Positions 27,709 to 37,468 of a DNA stretch of 64,000 nucleotides are shown here, piece by piece (the stretch's first letter is position 1; the number at the start of each line of letters is the position of its first letter). This DNA is from Marinobacter sp050379415. Lineage in GTDB: Bacteria; Pseudomonadota; Gammaproteobacteria; Pseudomonadales; Oleiphilaceae. The notes beneath the pieces are model-generated. The model ran no database searches and was not told the origin of the DNA. It saw only the letters and a program-made list of their open reading frames with translations. The stretch spans positions 434,001 through 498,000 of the forward strand of contig NZ_JBNRLS010000004.1 in the NCBI RefSeq assembly GCF_050379415.1. The letters run 5' to 3'. The position numbers and the translations under genes were made by a program.

Positions 27709-30181
27709 CAGCGGAGGCGCGCCCCCACCGTAGGGCTCGGGTAACGAAAGGAATGGCAACGAGCGCGCCGGTGAGCACTGCTCGTAGCCAGTCCTCCAGG
27801 TGCAGGGGAGTGAGGTGTAACCAATGCGCAGTCCAGGGCATCTGGATCAGTACCAGTGCTGACAGCACCCCGCCAGCCGTAATCACCACAGCCACCTTTC
27901 CCCTCAAACGACTTAGCCCGGCAGTTATTACGGCACCGGCGACAATGAGCGCCGCCAGGGCCATCGAACGGGCGTGCTCCACGCCCTGAGGTTCGCCCAG
28001 ACTCCGAAGGTAGCTCCAGTACACCAGACCGGTGGTCAGAAACCCGACCAGCAGAATCTGCAGCGTATCTGTCCTGGAGAAAAGGCGTACCCGCTTGCCG
28101 GGCGGTGTTGTCGGCAACCTGGAATGCTCCGGAAGATTCTGGAACACCAGCATGGCGGTCGGATGAATGATCAGCTCCAGCCAGACGACGTGGATGGGCA
28201 GGTACAGGACCGGAAACCCGAGTAGCGGAATCAGTGAGGCAGTCAGGACCAGCGGAATGTGGATCATCAGCAGGTACTGGAAGCTCAGCCGGAGATTCCG
28301 GAACAATTGCCAGCCCTCCTCCATGGCTCGGACGATCGTTCGGAAATTGTCGTCCATAAGCACGATGGCCGATACCTCCCGTGCACTCCGTGTTCCACGC
28401 TCCCCCATGGCGATGCCGATGTCCGCCGCTTTGAGCGCCGGGACATCGTTCACGCCGTCCCCGGTGACCGCCACAATCTCTCCGCGTCGTTGCAGGGCCT
28501 GTACCAGCTCCAGTTTCACCGAGGGCACGGCGCGGGCCACCACATCCACCTGGTCCAGCACCTGAACTTCCCCGGTTGCGAGCTTGCCCAGAAATTCCTC
28601 CCCGGTCATAACGCGTGGCTTGCCAGCGCCCAGACCAATCTGCCTGGCCACCGCCGTCGCCGTGCCGGCATGGTCCCCGGTCACCATGATCACCCGAACC
28701 CCCGATGCGTCACAACTGGCAAGGGCCTCGGCTACACCCTCCCTGACCGGGTCTTCAAACGCCAGCAGCCCGGCAAACCGGAATCCCGAACCGGGTTCAA
28801 CGGTCAGGTCAGCCCCTTCGACCAATTGTTGCCGGGCACAGGCGATAACCTTATGCCCCGAGTCAGCCAGCTCACCTACTTTCTCCTGCCAGTAACGTTG
28901 ACCGCTCGCCGATTCCGTACACATGGCCAGCACCGTCTCGGGCGCCCCTTTGACTGTGGCACAGAGGTTGTTGCCCTGCAGAATGAAGGAGGTCTCGCGC
29001 TTACGCTGCTCGGTGAACGGAAACCTCGCCACTACCGCCCTCTCCGGAAGCGCGCCCGCCACCGCCAGAATCGCGTGATCCATGGGATCACCGGAGTCAG
29101 CACGACTGGCCCGGGCCGCGGTATCCAGAAGCACGGATTCCTCGACCTGGTCAGCCGGATACCAGTGGGCGAGAACCAGACGCCCTTCCGTGAGCGTTCC
29201 GGTCTTGTCACAGCAGATACAGGTCGTCCGGCTGATATTTTCGACCGCGACGGCACGCCGGACCAACGCGTCCCGCCGTGCCAGGCGAAATACGCCCAGG
29301 CCGAGGAAGAATGTCAGTACTACGGGAAACTCCTCGGGCAGGGCAGCGACCGCGAGCGTGACCGCACTGAGCAAGGCATCCAGCCAACCATGCCCCTGCC
29401 AGAGTCGGGTCATGGCAAGCAGGCCGCAGATGGCCAACGCTATCCAGAGCAGGACCTTGACCAGATGGGCAACCGCGAGCTGAAGGGGCGTCCGGCCCTG
29501 GGTGCCCTCCACCGCCGTACGTACTATCTCACCGTACAGAGTCTCGGGGCCGGTATAGGCAACACGTATCCGGACGGTACCCGTAAGCACCCGGGTGCCG
29601 GCGAATGCCCAGCCGTTATCCCGGGTCTGTTCGTTTGTCTGCGTGGCCTCCGGATCCGAAAAACGGGCTTTTCTGACAGGATAGGCCTCACCGGAAATCA
29701 CCGATTCATCGACCTGGAGATTCTCTACGTCGACAATCACGCCGTCGGCGGGAAAGGGCTCACCACTTCGCACTTCCAGCAGGTCTCCGGGGACAACCTC
29801 CTCCGAGGGCACCTCGGTCACCTGACCGTCAATCCGGACCCGTGCCACCGAGGCGAGCTGGCTCCTGAGTGTGGAGGTGGAAACCTGGGTTCGATGGTGC
29901 AGGAAGGCGTCCATTCCCAGAAACGGAACCAGCGCAACCAGCAACACCAAAGCTTCGGTCAACTCACCGACCAGCAGAAAGACGACGGCCGTGCCCACGA
30001 GAAACCAGAGCATAGGGTCCCGGAGACTGTCCGCCAGAACACTCCAGATCCCGTGCCGGGCCGACTCGACAATGACATTGGCCCCGTAGCGCTTTCGGCG
30101 TTCCAGCCGCTCCCGGGCGTCCAGGCCTGCCGGATTGCCCAGGAGGCCGTCGAGACGATCCCGGGGAAGTGGCTGTTTCAT
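27698..30181 (-). CDS. cation-translocating P-type ATPase
   Basis: This 827-residue pump has an N-terminal cation-ATPase region and an actuator domain with SGEA in place of the common TGES. The phosphorylation motif CDKTGTLTEG has its Asp near residue 326. The hinge motif TGDGVNDVPALKAADIG is present, as are about 8-10 membrane helices. The M4 metal-site motif reads PEEFP, not the PEGLP of calcium pumps, so ion specificity is unclear. ATG 30181 was chosen over an adjacent GTG. It lies 77 bases downstream of the dctD-like gene on the same strand. Confidence 0.85.
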   Translation of the reverse strand: MKQPLPRDRLDGLLGNPAGLDARERLERRKRYGANVIVESARHGIWSVLADSLRDPMLWFLVGTAVVFLLVGELTEALVLLVALVPFLGMDAFLHHRTQVSTSTLRSQLASVARVRIDGQVTEVPSEEVVPGDLLEVRSGEPFPADGVIVDVENLQVDESVISGEAYPVRKARFSDPEATQTNEQTRDNGWAFAGTRVLTGTVRIRVAYTGPETLYGEIVRTAVEGTQGRTPLQLAVAHLVKVLLWIALAICGLLAMTRLWQGHGWLDALLSAVTLAVAALPEEFPVVLTFFLGLGVFRLARRDALVRRAVAVENISRTTCICCDKTGTLTEGRLVLAHWYPADQVEESVLLDTAARASRADSGDPMDHAILAVAGALPERAVVARFPFTEQRKRETSFILQGNNLCATVKGAPETVLAMCTESASGQRYWQEKVGELADSGHKVIACARQQLVEGADLTVEPGSGFRFAGLLAFEDPVREGVAEALASCDASGVRVIMVTGDHAGTATAVARQIGLGAGKPRVMTGEEFLGKLATGEVQVLDQVDVVARAVPSVKLELVQALQRRGEIVAVTGDGVNDVPALKAADIGIAMGERGTRSAREVSAIVLMDDNFRTIVRAMEEGWQLFRNLRLSFQYLLMIHIPLVLTASLIPLLGFPVLYLPIHVVWLELIIHPTAMLVFQNLPEHSRLPTTPPGKRVRLFSRTDTLQILLVGFLTTGLVYWSYLRSLGEPQGVEHARSMALAALIVAGAVITAGLSRLRGKVAVVITAGGVLSALVLIQMPWTAHWLHLTPLHLEDWLRAVLTGALVAIPFVTRALRWGRASAVSS

Positions 30182-30257
30182 CACGGTTCAGGTAACCCTC
30201 TGTCCCAAGCTGCCCCTTAACTATAGCTGCTTGGACACCGTGACAATCCAGGCGGGC

Positions 30258-31610
30258 TCAATCCTTGAACTGGGCCTTGTCCAGGCCGTGCTTTTTCATC
30301 TTGTCGTAGAGGGTCTTGCGGGCAATGCCGAGCTGGACCATGGTGTCCTTGATGCTGCCGTGACAGGCGTTGAGGGCACTGACAATCGCCGTGCGCTCGA
30401 AGCCGTCCATCATTTCGGCCAGAGTCTGTCGGCCTGAAATATTACCCTCACCGCCCGGTTCGTTCTCATCCAGCGCGGCCGGGCCGAGCAGCACATAACG
30501 TTCGGCGAGGTTCCGCAATTCCCTGACATTCCCCGGCCAGGATCTCTGCATCAGGCGGGCTGCCTGGCCGGCATCCAGGGGCACGCTCTCGCGGTCGTAG
30601 CGGGCGGCGGCAATCAGCACAAAGTGGTGGAACAACAGGGGGATGTCTTCCTTGCGCTCCCGAAGTGGCGGGATGTCCACCTTGACCACATTCAGCCGGT
30701 AATACAGATCTGCCCGGAACTCCCCGTCATCGCTGAGTTTTTTCAGGTCCGCCTTGGTGGCGGCAATAATGCGAACATCCACATCCTGCACCTGATTGCT
30801 ACCCAGGCGCTCGACCTTCTGTTCCTCCAGCACCCGCAGCAGCTTGATCTGCAGGGGCATGGGCATGCTTTCCACTTCGTCCAGGAACAGGGTGCCCTTG
30901 TGCGCGTGCTCGATCTTGCCGATCCGCCGTTTTTCCGCTCCGGTGAAGGCACCGGCTTCATGACCGAACAGCTCGCTCTCGATCAGGTTTTCCGGCACCG
31001 CACCGCAATTGATGGCCACGAAATTGTGGGCACTGCGCGGGCTGTTTTCGTGGATGTAGCGGGCCAGGGCATCCTTGCCGGAACCGGTCTCGCCGTGCAG
31101 CAGGATGTTGGCGGAGATATCCAGGATCGGGTCAATGGTCGACATCACCTTCTGCATGGACGGCGAATCCCCGAGAATCCGCGGCCCAGGTTTGGCCATC
31201 TGCCGTAACTGGGCTTTCAGCCGCCGGTTTTCCAGCGCCAGGTGCCGTTTTTCCAGGGCGTGGCGCAACAGTTCGATCAGTTCCTCATGATCGAAGGGCT
31301 TTTCGATGAAGTCATAGGCCCCCTGCTGCATGGCGGTGACCGCGGTACTGATATCGCCCTGACCGGTGAGGATAATGACCGGAATGCTGTCATCCACCGC
31401 CCGGACCTGTTCCAGCATTTGCAGGCCATCCATGCCGGGCATGTTGTAGTCACACAGGACAATGCCCTCGAAGTCGGCCGTGATGGTTTTCAGAGCCGGG
31501 GCCGCGCCTTCGAAACAGGCCACCGGCAAGTCCTCGAGGGTCAGGGTCTGGGCCATGGCCTGCAGAATGTGCGGGTCATCATCCACAAAGATTACCGAAG
31601 GTTGTGTCAT
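30258..31610 (-). CDS. dctD: sigma-54-dependent response regulator, DctD-like
   Basis: This 450-residue NtrC-family activator has a receiver domain (1-120) with the phospho-acceptor Asp in VLCDYNMPGMDG. An AAA+ domain follows with Walker A GETGSGKD and the sigma-54 contact motif GAFTGA, then a Fis-type helix-turn-helix (QLGIARKTLYDKM). Its start overlaps the sensor kinase stop by 4 bases. The sigma-54 promoter and dyad upstream of the nearby TRAP binding-protein gene are its probable targets. DctD is named by family and context; the ligand need not be C4-dicarboxylate. Confidence 0.9.
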   Translation of the reverse strand: MTQPSVIFVDDDPHILQAMAQTLTLEDLPVACFEGAAPALKTITADFEGIVLCDYNMPGMDGLQMLEQVRAVDDSIPVIILTGQGDISTAVTAMQQGAYDFIEKPFDHEELIELLRHALEKRHLALENRRLKAQLRQMAKPGPRILGDSPSMQKVMSTIDPILDISANILLHGETGSGKDALARYIHENSPRSAHNFVAINCGAVPENLIESELFGHEAGAFTGAEKRRIGKIEHAHKGTLFLDEVESMPMPLQIKLLRVLEEQKVERLGSNQVQDVDVRIIAATKADLKKLSDDGEFRADLYYRLNVVKVDIPPLRERKEDIPLLFHHFVLIAAARYDRESVPLDAGQAARLMQRSWPGNVRELRNLAERYVLLGPAALDENEPGGEGNISGRQTLAEMMDGFERTAIVSALNACHGSIKDTMVQLGIARKTLYDKMKKHGLDKAQFKD

Positions 31611-33424
31611 TCCATTGCCTCCCGCTGTTGCAAGGTCAGTACAAATTCTGCGCCGGGGCCGTCCGGGCGGTTACGTCCGGTGAGCGTGCCACCCAGGGCA
31701 TCGACGATCTGCCGTGAAATGGACAAGCCAAGCCCCAGTCCCTGCTTGACAGCCTTGGTGGTAAAAAAGGGTTCAAAAATCTGCTCGGTATTACCCGGCA
31801 GCCCGTAACCGTTATCCCGGACGATGCAGCGCCAGTCACCGTCGTCCGTTTCCACATCGATGGTGATCACCGGCGCTTCGCGCTCTTCCACGGCCTGGGC
31901 CGCGTTGGCCAGCAGGTTCACCATCACCTGCTCGATCCGGATCAGGTCGCCATGGCACATCACCGGCTCTTCCGGACGATTCCACTGGATATCGATTCCA
32001 CCACTGTTCTTCTGGGCCTTGATGATCTTCAGGGCCGCATCCACCGACAGGCGCAGATCTACAACCGACGGCGGCCCTTCCGACTTGCGGGCGAACACCT
32101 TGAACTGCCGGGTCAGCTCCGCCATCTTGTCACACAGTATGAGGATTTCCGAAAGGTTGGCGTCCACCATGTCCGTCGCGCCCTTCTCGAGAAAGCGGCG
32201 GCTGTTACGGGCATAGGTCTGGATTGCCGTCAGCGGCTGGTTCATTTCGTGGTTCAATCCCGCCGACATCTGCCCCAGCACCGCCAGCTTGGCTGCCTGG
32301 ATCAGCTCCTGCTGGGTTTCCCGAAGCTCACTCTGGGCCCGCTCCCGCTCACGGATCTCCTCCAGCAACTGTTGATTGGAGTGTTCGAGGTCCCGGGTAC
32401 GCTCGGCCACCCGGCGTTCCAGCTGTTCGCCTCGCAGGGCCAGCTCGGCCTCGCGGCGATAGCGCTCCCTCAGATACAACCACGCCAGCAGTACACCCAG
32501 GTAAATTGCAAGGCCGCCAATCACAAAAGCCAGACGGGTCCACAGCACCGGCGCTGTGGAAACCATCACCTGGAGTGTCCAGTCCAGACGCGGCAGCGGG
32601 GTCTGGACTGCCAGGTAGTCCTGGCGATCTCCTTCCGGAGACTGGATGCGGATCTTGGCGGACTTTTCAGATAGTCCCCAGGGAAGCCCCAACTGCTCGG
32701 TCTCCATGGGCCGAAGTTCGCGGTCCGGATAGCGTTGGCGGGTTTCCAGAGGCAGCTCTCCCTGCTGACCTCCGGAAAAGTCCCGGTAAAGCCACGCTGG
32801 CTGACTGGCCAGAAAGCTGATCCCGGAACCATCCAGAACCACCATTTCCGCCTCACTTAACGACGCCGGACGGTGCCACTGCGATTCCAGCTCATGTACC
32901 AGCACTTTCACTGCGATCACACCCAGGATCCTGCCCCGGTCACTGCGAATCGGATGTGAAAAGTACAGACCCCGAACACCGGACATCAGGCCCAGGGCAA
33001 AATAGATAACCGAATCCCCGGTCCCCACGGCCTCGGAAAAATAGGGACGGAAAGCATAATTGCTGCCAACAAAACTGTCTTCCTGAAGATAGTTGTTGGC
33101 AGCGATCGTCAGGCCGGAGGTGTCCATCAGGTAAACATCGGAACTACCAACAATGGTCGCCATTCTCTGCATTTCTTCATTGGCCTGGAGAATGACCCGG
33201 GGATCATCGGGGTTCAGGAGCGCCTGCTCCATGACCGGATGTTCCGCCATCAGTTCCGGTATCGGAAGGTAACGGTTCAGTTCATTGGCCACCAGCTGCC
33301 GGTAGCGGAAGGATTCCTCAAGGCTCTCCTGCTCCACCTGCCGGTAGCCGGCCCAGCCGCCCAGTACCCAGGACAGGCCCAGAGTGATCAGCAATAGCAG
33401 GACAGCACCGATTCGGAGAGACAT
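31607..33424 (-). CDS. dctB: periplasmic-sensing histidine kinase, DctB-like
   Basis: This 605-residue kinase has an N-terminal membrane helix, a periplasmic double-Cache-like sensor (about 30-290), a second helix, and a coiled coil. HisKA with GLNHEMNQPLTAIQTYA and a HATPase_c domain (DNGYGLPG, GLGLGLSISRQIV) follow. ATG 33424 gives the shortest reasonable start; upstream in-frame codons encode an unlikely Arg-rich leader. It is coupled to the dctD-like gene by a 4-base overlap and lies 93 bases downstream of the TRAP permease. Confidence 0.9.
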   Translation of the reverse strand: MSLRIGAVLLLLITLGLSWVLGGWAGYRQVEQESLEESFRYRQLVANELNRYLPIPELMAEHPVMEQALLNPDDPRVILQANEEMQRMATIVGSSDVYLMDTSGLTIAANNYLQEDSFVGSNYAFRPYFSEAVGTGDSVIYFALGLMSGVRGLYFSHPIRSDRGRILGVIAVKVLVHELESQWHRPASLSEAEMVVLDGSGISFLASQPAWLYRDFSGGQQGELPLETRQRYPDRELRPMETEQLGLPWGLSEKSAKIRIQSPEGDRQDYLAVQTPLPRLDWTLQVMVSTAPVLWTRLAFVIGGLAIYLGVLLAWLYLRERYRREAELALRGEQLERRVAERTRDLEHSNQQLLEEIRERERAQSELRETQQELIQAAKLAVLGQMSAGLNHEMNQPLTAIQTYARNSRRFLEKGATDMVDANLSEILILCDKMAELTRQFKVFARKSEGPPSVVDLRLSVDAALKIIKAQKNSGGIDIQWNRPEEPVMCHGDLIRIEQVMVNLLANAAQAVEEREAPVITIDVETDDGDWRCIVRDNGYGLPGNTEQIFEPFFTTKAVKQGLGLGLSISRQIVDALGGTLTGRNRPDGPGAEFVLTLQQREAME

Positions 33425-33517
33425 GGCAGAGAGTTCCGGGAAAAGCGCTAGCCTAGCGCTCCGACCGGACCGGCACAACCGGAGCTGTACCGGCCGGTCA
33501 GAATGCAGCTCAGACCA

Positions 33518-35704
33518 TCAGGATACTGCCGGTGCAAGCCGAGCCCGGCGCTGACGCTGCATCAGGAACGCCAGCACCGCAACGGCCACACCGCCAAGAT
33601 CAGTCCAGAGCCCACCCTCGATCATCAGCAAAGCAGCACCGATCAGCAACAACCGGGTCACCCAGGGCGCAGCCACCTTGGCGAACCAGCCCATGACACC
33701 ACCGGAGAGCAGATAAACACCGAAAGTGGCCGTAACCAGGGCACGGGCGATCTCGAACCAGCCAGCTTCCATCAACAGTGCATCGTTGTAGAAGAACATG
33801 AACGGCACGATGAACGCGGCTATACCGATCCGGAAGGACGCTACCGAGGTTTCCATGGCGTTGGCCCCTGAGATACCAGCCGCGGCATAGGAAGCCAGGG
33901 CCACCGGCGGCGTGATGGCGGATACCACCGCAAAATAGAACACAAAGAAGTGTGCAGTGAGTGGCTCGATACCCAGCTGTACCAGACCCGGTGCCACTAC
34001 CGACGCGGCCACCGCGTAGGCAGCGGTCGTCGGCATACCCATCCCCAGCAGAATGGAGATGAACATCGCAAAGATCAGCGCCAGCAGGTTACTGTGCTCG
34101 GCTACGTCCAGCAGCAGCACAGAGAAACGCGCACCAACCCCGGTCAGGGAAATCACCCCGACGATGATACCGGCGGCGGCACAGACCACGATGATCTGGA
34201 TCGACATGATCGACGCGATATCCAGTGCCCTCAGGATCGAACGCAGCCCCATCTTGTTCGGGGAGATCCAGCTCACCACCGCCGCAGAGACGGTAGCCAG
34301 GGTACCGGCCCGGATCACCGAATAGCCCATGAACAGGGCAACGACCAGGATGATAATCGGAACAAACAGGTAACACTGCTTCATCAGGCGGCCGAGCTTG
34401 GGCAGCTCGTCCTCACGCATGCCGCGCATACCGGTCTTGGCGGCCTCGAAATCCACCATAAAATAAACGGAAGCGAAGTACAGGATCGCCGGAATAATCG
34501 CGGCAATGGCAATCTCGGTGTACGGGATACCGGTGATCTCCGCCATGATGAAGGCGCCCGCGCCCATGATCGGCGGCATGATCTGGCCACCGGTGGAGGC
34601 AGCGGCTTCCACCGCGCCGGCGGAGGTCTTCTTGTAGCCCACCTTTTTCATCAGCGGAATGGTCAGGGAACCGGTGGACACCACGTTACCGGCACTGGTG
34701 CCGTTGATCATGCCCATCAGGCCGGAAGCGAAGATCGACACCTTGGCGGGGCCACCACGGGAACGGCCAGCCGCGGCAAAGGCGAAGTTAACGAAGTAGT
34801 CACCAACCTTGGACGCCTGCAGGAACGCGGCAAAGATGATGAACAGAATAATGTAGGTGGAGGAAACCGCCGTCGTCGGCCCGAGGATACCGGCGTCGGT
34901 ATATACCTGACTGAAGAAGCGCTTCACGCTCAGCCCCGGGTAGCCCAGGAACCCGGGCAGATAAGGCCCGGCAAACACATAGGCCAGGAACACCAGGCCA
35001 ATAATGACCAGCGCCATACCCGCCACGCGGCGGGTCAGTTCAAGAATCAGGGCGGAACCGGCGACAGCCGCAAAAGAAATACCCACCGGCGAGAACGGAG
35101 TACCCGTAGACATGCGGATCGGAGTGTTGAACACCACCAGCAGATAGGCCGCGACCGCAACCGAACAGACCATCAGCACCAGATCCGGCAGGCTGAAACG
35201 CCCACGACCGCGCTGGTGGAACCAGCTCATCACAATGCCCACCGCCGTTGCCGCAATCAGCGGCCAGCCGTAGTGCCAGGTCTCCAGTTCCGGTGCGATG
35301 CGCAGCGCACCGTCGTTAAGCATCTGGTAGAAGGCAAAACTCTGGTACACCGCGTACAGGGCGGGCAGCATGGCCACGCCGGCGATCCAGGTGGTCCAGC
35401 GGTGGCGCGCCTCGCCTTCCTCTGCCGAGGCGAAACGGGCCCCTGCATACAGCATGAACCCCAGGAAAAGGGCACCCGCGACGTGGATGATCCGGAATGA
35501 CCAGGTCTCCAATGGGGCAATATTCAGCGTGTACAGATGGAATGACGAATAGGCGATGGTCAGCAGTGTGACGAGCTTGAGCAGCCCGCCTTCAAACATT
35601 CGGCGGTTGGCCTCAACGGGTTCCTCGTCGACGTTATGGGCGAGAATGTGATCTTCGTCCTCGGTGACCCGGGGCGAATGCTGGATTTCGTGTTCAGTGG
35701 ACAT
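33518..35704 (-). CDS. TRAP transporter permease, fused DctQ-DctM (TAXI type)
   Basis: This 728-residue membrane protein fuses the 4-helix small subunit (about 35-230) to the large 12-helix DctM subunit. The latter carries family motifs such as ASGLMGMINGTSAGNVVSTG and PPIMGAGAFIMAEITG. Fused permeases are typical of TAXI-type TRAP systems, which use sodium gradients for uptake of organic acids. It lies 81 bases downstream of the TAXI binding-protein gene and upstream of the dctBD-like pair, so all four genes form one regulatory unit. Confidence 0.92.
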   Translation of the reverse strand: MSTEHEIQHSPRVTEDEDHILAHNVDEEPVEANRRMFEGGLLKLVTLLTIAYSSFHLYTLNIAPLETWSFRIIHVAGALFLGFMLYAGARFASAEEGEARHRWTTWIAGVAMLPALYAVYQSFAFYQMLNDGALRIAPELETWHYGWPLIAATAVGIVMSWFHQRGRGRFSLPDLVLMVCSVAVAAYLLVVFNTPIRMSTGTPFSPVGISFAAVAGSALILELTRRVAGMALVIIGLVFLAYVFAGPYLPGFLGYPGLSVKRFFSQVYTDAGILGPTTAVSSTYIILFIIFAAFLQASKVGDYFVNFAFAAAGRSRGGPAKVSIFASGLMGMINGTSAGNVVSTGSLTIPLMKKVGYKKTSAGAVEAAASTGGQIMPPIMGAGAFIMAEITGIPYTEIAIAAIIPAILYFASVYFMVDFEAAKTGMRGMREDELPKLGRLMKQCYLFVPIIILVVALFMGYSVIRAGTLATVSAAVVSWISPNKMGLRSILRALDIASIMSIQIIVVCAAAGIIVGVISLTGVGARFSVLLLDVAEHSNLLALIFAMFISILLGMGMPTTAAYAVAASVVAPGLVQLGIEPLTAHFFVFYFAVVSAITPPVALASYAAAGISGANAMETSVASFRIGIAAFIVPFMFFYNDALLMEAGWFEIARALVTATFGVYLLSGGVMGWFAKVAAPWVTRLLLIGAALLMIEGGLWTDLGGVAVAVLAFLMQRQRRARLAPAVS

Positions 35705-35785
35705 GATGCAACCTGCTATCGGAAAAGCCGGACCGGTTCAGAACCGGAAATTGGGGGCCGCCACGCGACCCCTCAGACACAACGG

Positions 35786-36763
35786 TTACTTGCCGATCTT
35801 GCTTTCCGGAATCTCGTAGCCGTTTTCGTTGAACCAGCGTGCTGCGCCCGGATGCCAGGGCAGTACGTTGTTCTTGGTGTAGTTTTCAGGAACAGTGGTC
35901 CGTGCTGCCTTGTGGATGGAGACCATCTTGTCGTTGTTCTCCATGGTCAGACTGACCATTTCATACACCAGGCTTTCCGGTGCATCGCAGTTCGCGATGG
36001 CGAAGTTCCACATGGACACCACGCGGGACGGCTCTTCCAGAGACTGGTAAGTGCTGGCCGGAATCACGAACTCGGAGACCGGGAACGCCTCGGTGATGGT
36101 CTTGGCCTGCTCGTCGGTCATGCCGATGATGTTGACGTCCGTCTGGACTTCCAGCTGGCTGACTGCAGGAATTGGGATACCGGCCGCGAAGGCCACCACA
36201 TCGATCAGGCCATCCTGCAGTTGACCACCCAGGTCGGACCAGCTGCCATTACGGCGCTCGAAGTCTACGCCCAGGGTTTCCATCATGCGCGGGAAGTAGG
36301 TATCAGAGGTTGAGCCGGCCGGGCCGAAACCAATGGTGGCACCGTCCGGGATCTCCTCGATGGAGGTGATGCCGGAGCTGCTCAGGGTGGTGATGGAGAA
36401 CGGCGTCTCGTACATCGGGAACATGGCACAGACGTTGTCCATCGCCATACCCGGAGCCAGCGGGCTCTTGCCTTCCATTGATTCTCGGGCCGGGCCCATG
36501 GTGGTCAGGCCGAAGTTCAGGTCACCGGTATGCACCAGTGCCATGTTCTGCATCGGGCCGCCGGTGATCTCGGCACCGCCCGAGATGCCCAGGTTTTCGG
36601 CCATGAAGTTGGCCCAGCCTGAACCGTAAGCAAAGTAGGTACCGCCCTGGCTGGCTGTACCAATGGTAAAGCTCTCGGGCCAGTCAGATTTGTCCTGGGC
36701 CATAGCCGGGCTGGCGATGGCGGCGGAGGCAACGGCTGCTGCCAGAATGGCTTGGATCTTCAT
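35786..36763 (-). CDS. TAXI-family TRAP transporter solute-binding protein
   Basis: This 325-residue periplasmic protein has a signal peptide (about 1-22, cut after SPAMA) and the TAXI hallmarks: FTIGTASQGGTYFAYGSGW near the mature N-terminus and GFGPAGSTSDTYFPRM. It should capture the substrate for the permease encoded next. I chose ATG 36763, with GGGAG upstream; the longer frame adds residues before the signal peptide. A sigma-54 promoter lies about 77-92 bases upstream. The ligand is unknown; glutamate and dicarboxylates are known for relatives. Confidence 0.92.
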   Translation of the reverse strand: MKIQAILAAAVASAAIASPAMAQDKSDWPESFTIGTASQGGTYFAYGSGWANFMAENLGISGGAEITGGPMQNMALVHTGDLNFGLTTMGPARESMEGKSPLAPGMAMDNVCAMFPMYETPFSITTLSSSGITSIEEIPDGATIGFGPAGSTSDTYFPRMMETLGVDFERRNGSWSDLGGQLQDGLIDVVAFAAGIPIPAVSQLEVQTDVNIIGMTDEQAKTITEAFPVSEFVIPASTYQSLEEPSRVVSMWNFAIANCDAPESLVYEMVSLTMENNDKMVSIHKAARTTVPENYTKNNVLPWHPGAARWFNENGYEIPESKIGK

Positions 36764-36839
36764 AGAGGGTGCTCCCCATATCATTTTGGTTGTCGGGTGC
36801 TTGACGCGACCGTCAACGGCCACGGTGAGTTATTGTCTC

Positions 36840-36855
36840 AGCAAGGACCGGACCA
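36840..36855 (-). promoter_or_regulatory. sigma-54 (-24/-12) promoter of the TRAP operon
   Basis: On the minus strand, TGGTCCGGTCCTTGCT has the GG and GC elements separated by exactly 10 bases and ends in the preferred TTGCT. It precedes the TAXI gene start by 77 bases. The sigma-54 activator encoded at 30258-31610 makes the assignment coherent. Confidence 0.82.
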
Positions 36856-36929
36856 GTTTCGGGAACTACCTATAAAACAACACTTTAGTAACCAGGAACT
36901 GAAAGAGGTATTGCAGAATGTGTGGAAAC

Positions 36930-36957
36930 CCACCCATTACCGGGAGGCAATGGGTGG
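36930..36957. promoter_or_regulatory. inverted repeat, probable DctD-type enhancer site
   Basis: CCACCCATT (36930-36938) and AATGGGTGG (36949-36957) are perfect 9-base arms around a 10-base centre. The dyad ends 75-102 bases upstream of the -24 element, the position expected for an NtrC-family enhancer. It could instead be a terminator-like hairpin after YjbQ's neighbour, but that gene is convergent in layout only by distance and there is no T-run. Confidence 0.55.
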
Positions 36958-37022
36958 ATATCCATACCTGAGTTTAGACACTGGAAGGAGGTTCGAAAGG
37001 ACGTTGGCGTAAACCGGGCCCC

Positions 37023-37448
37023 TCACCACCGGCCTTGAAGCGTGGCGACAATCCGGCGGCTGCCGGCCCGGTCCCGGTGTTCACAGAGATAGATCCCCTG
37101 CCAGGTACCCAGGGCAAGGTGGCCTCGCGAGACCGGCAAGGTCAGGGACGGGCCGATCAGCACGCTCTTGATATGGGCCGGCATATCGTCCGGCCCCTCC
37201 ATGACATGCTCATAGTGAGGTGCATTCTCCGGCACCATGACATTGAAGTGGCGTTCCAGGTCGCCGCGCACGTCCGGGTCGGCATTCTCGTTGACCGCCA
37301 GGGAGGCCGAGGTGTGCTGAATAAACAGGTGCAGCAACCCCATCTCGCAGTTAGCCAGGCTCGGGGCCTGGGCCAGCACCTCATTGGTGACCAGGTGGAA
37401 GCCCCGCGGGAGCGGGGCCAGTTCAATAATGGTTTGATCCCAGATCAT
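37023..37448 (-). CDS. yjbQ: YjbQ family protein (secondary thiamine-phosphate synthase-like)
   Basis: This 141-residue protein is full length for the UPF0047/YjbQ family, with the signature HTSASLAVNENADPDV and the ending GTWQGIYLCEHRDR. E. coli YjbQ has weak thiamine-phosphate synthase activity; the main role is unsettled. It follows the aspartoacylase-like gene by 20 bases on the same strand and may be the last gene of that operon. Transcription then reaches the 259-base TRAP promoter region. Confidence 0.9.
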   Translation of the reverse strand: MIWDQTIIELAPLPRGFHLVTNEVLAQAPSLANCEMGLLHLFIQHTSASLAVNENADPDVRGDLERHFNVMVPENAPHYEHVMEGPDDMPAHIKSVLIGPSLTLPVSRGHLALGTWQGIYLCEHRDRAGSRRIVATLQGRW

Positions 37449-37468
37449 GGTAACTCCCGAGTTCCGGC

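Noticed and set aside
28259..30220. 653-residue opposite-strand open frame
   Set aside because: It mirrors the P-type ATPase and has no recognisable domain.
33950..35500. 516-residue opposite-strand open frame rich in His, Arg and Gln
   Set aside because: It is the antisense of the hydrophobic TRAP permease; composition is the mirror of membrane codons.
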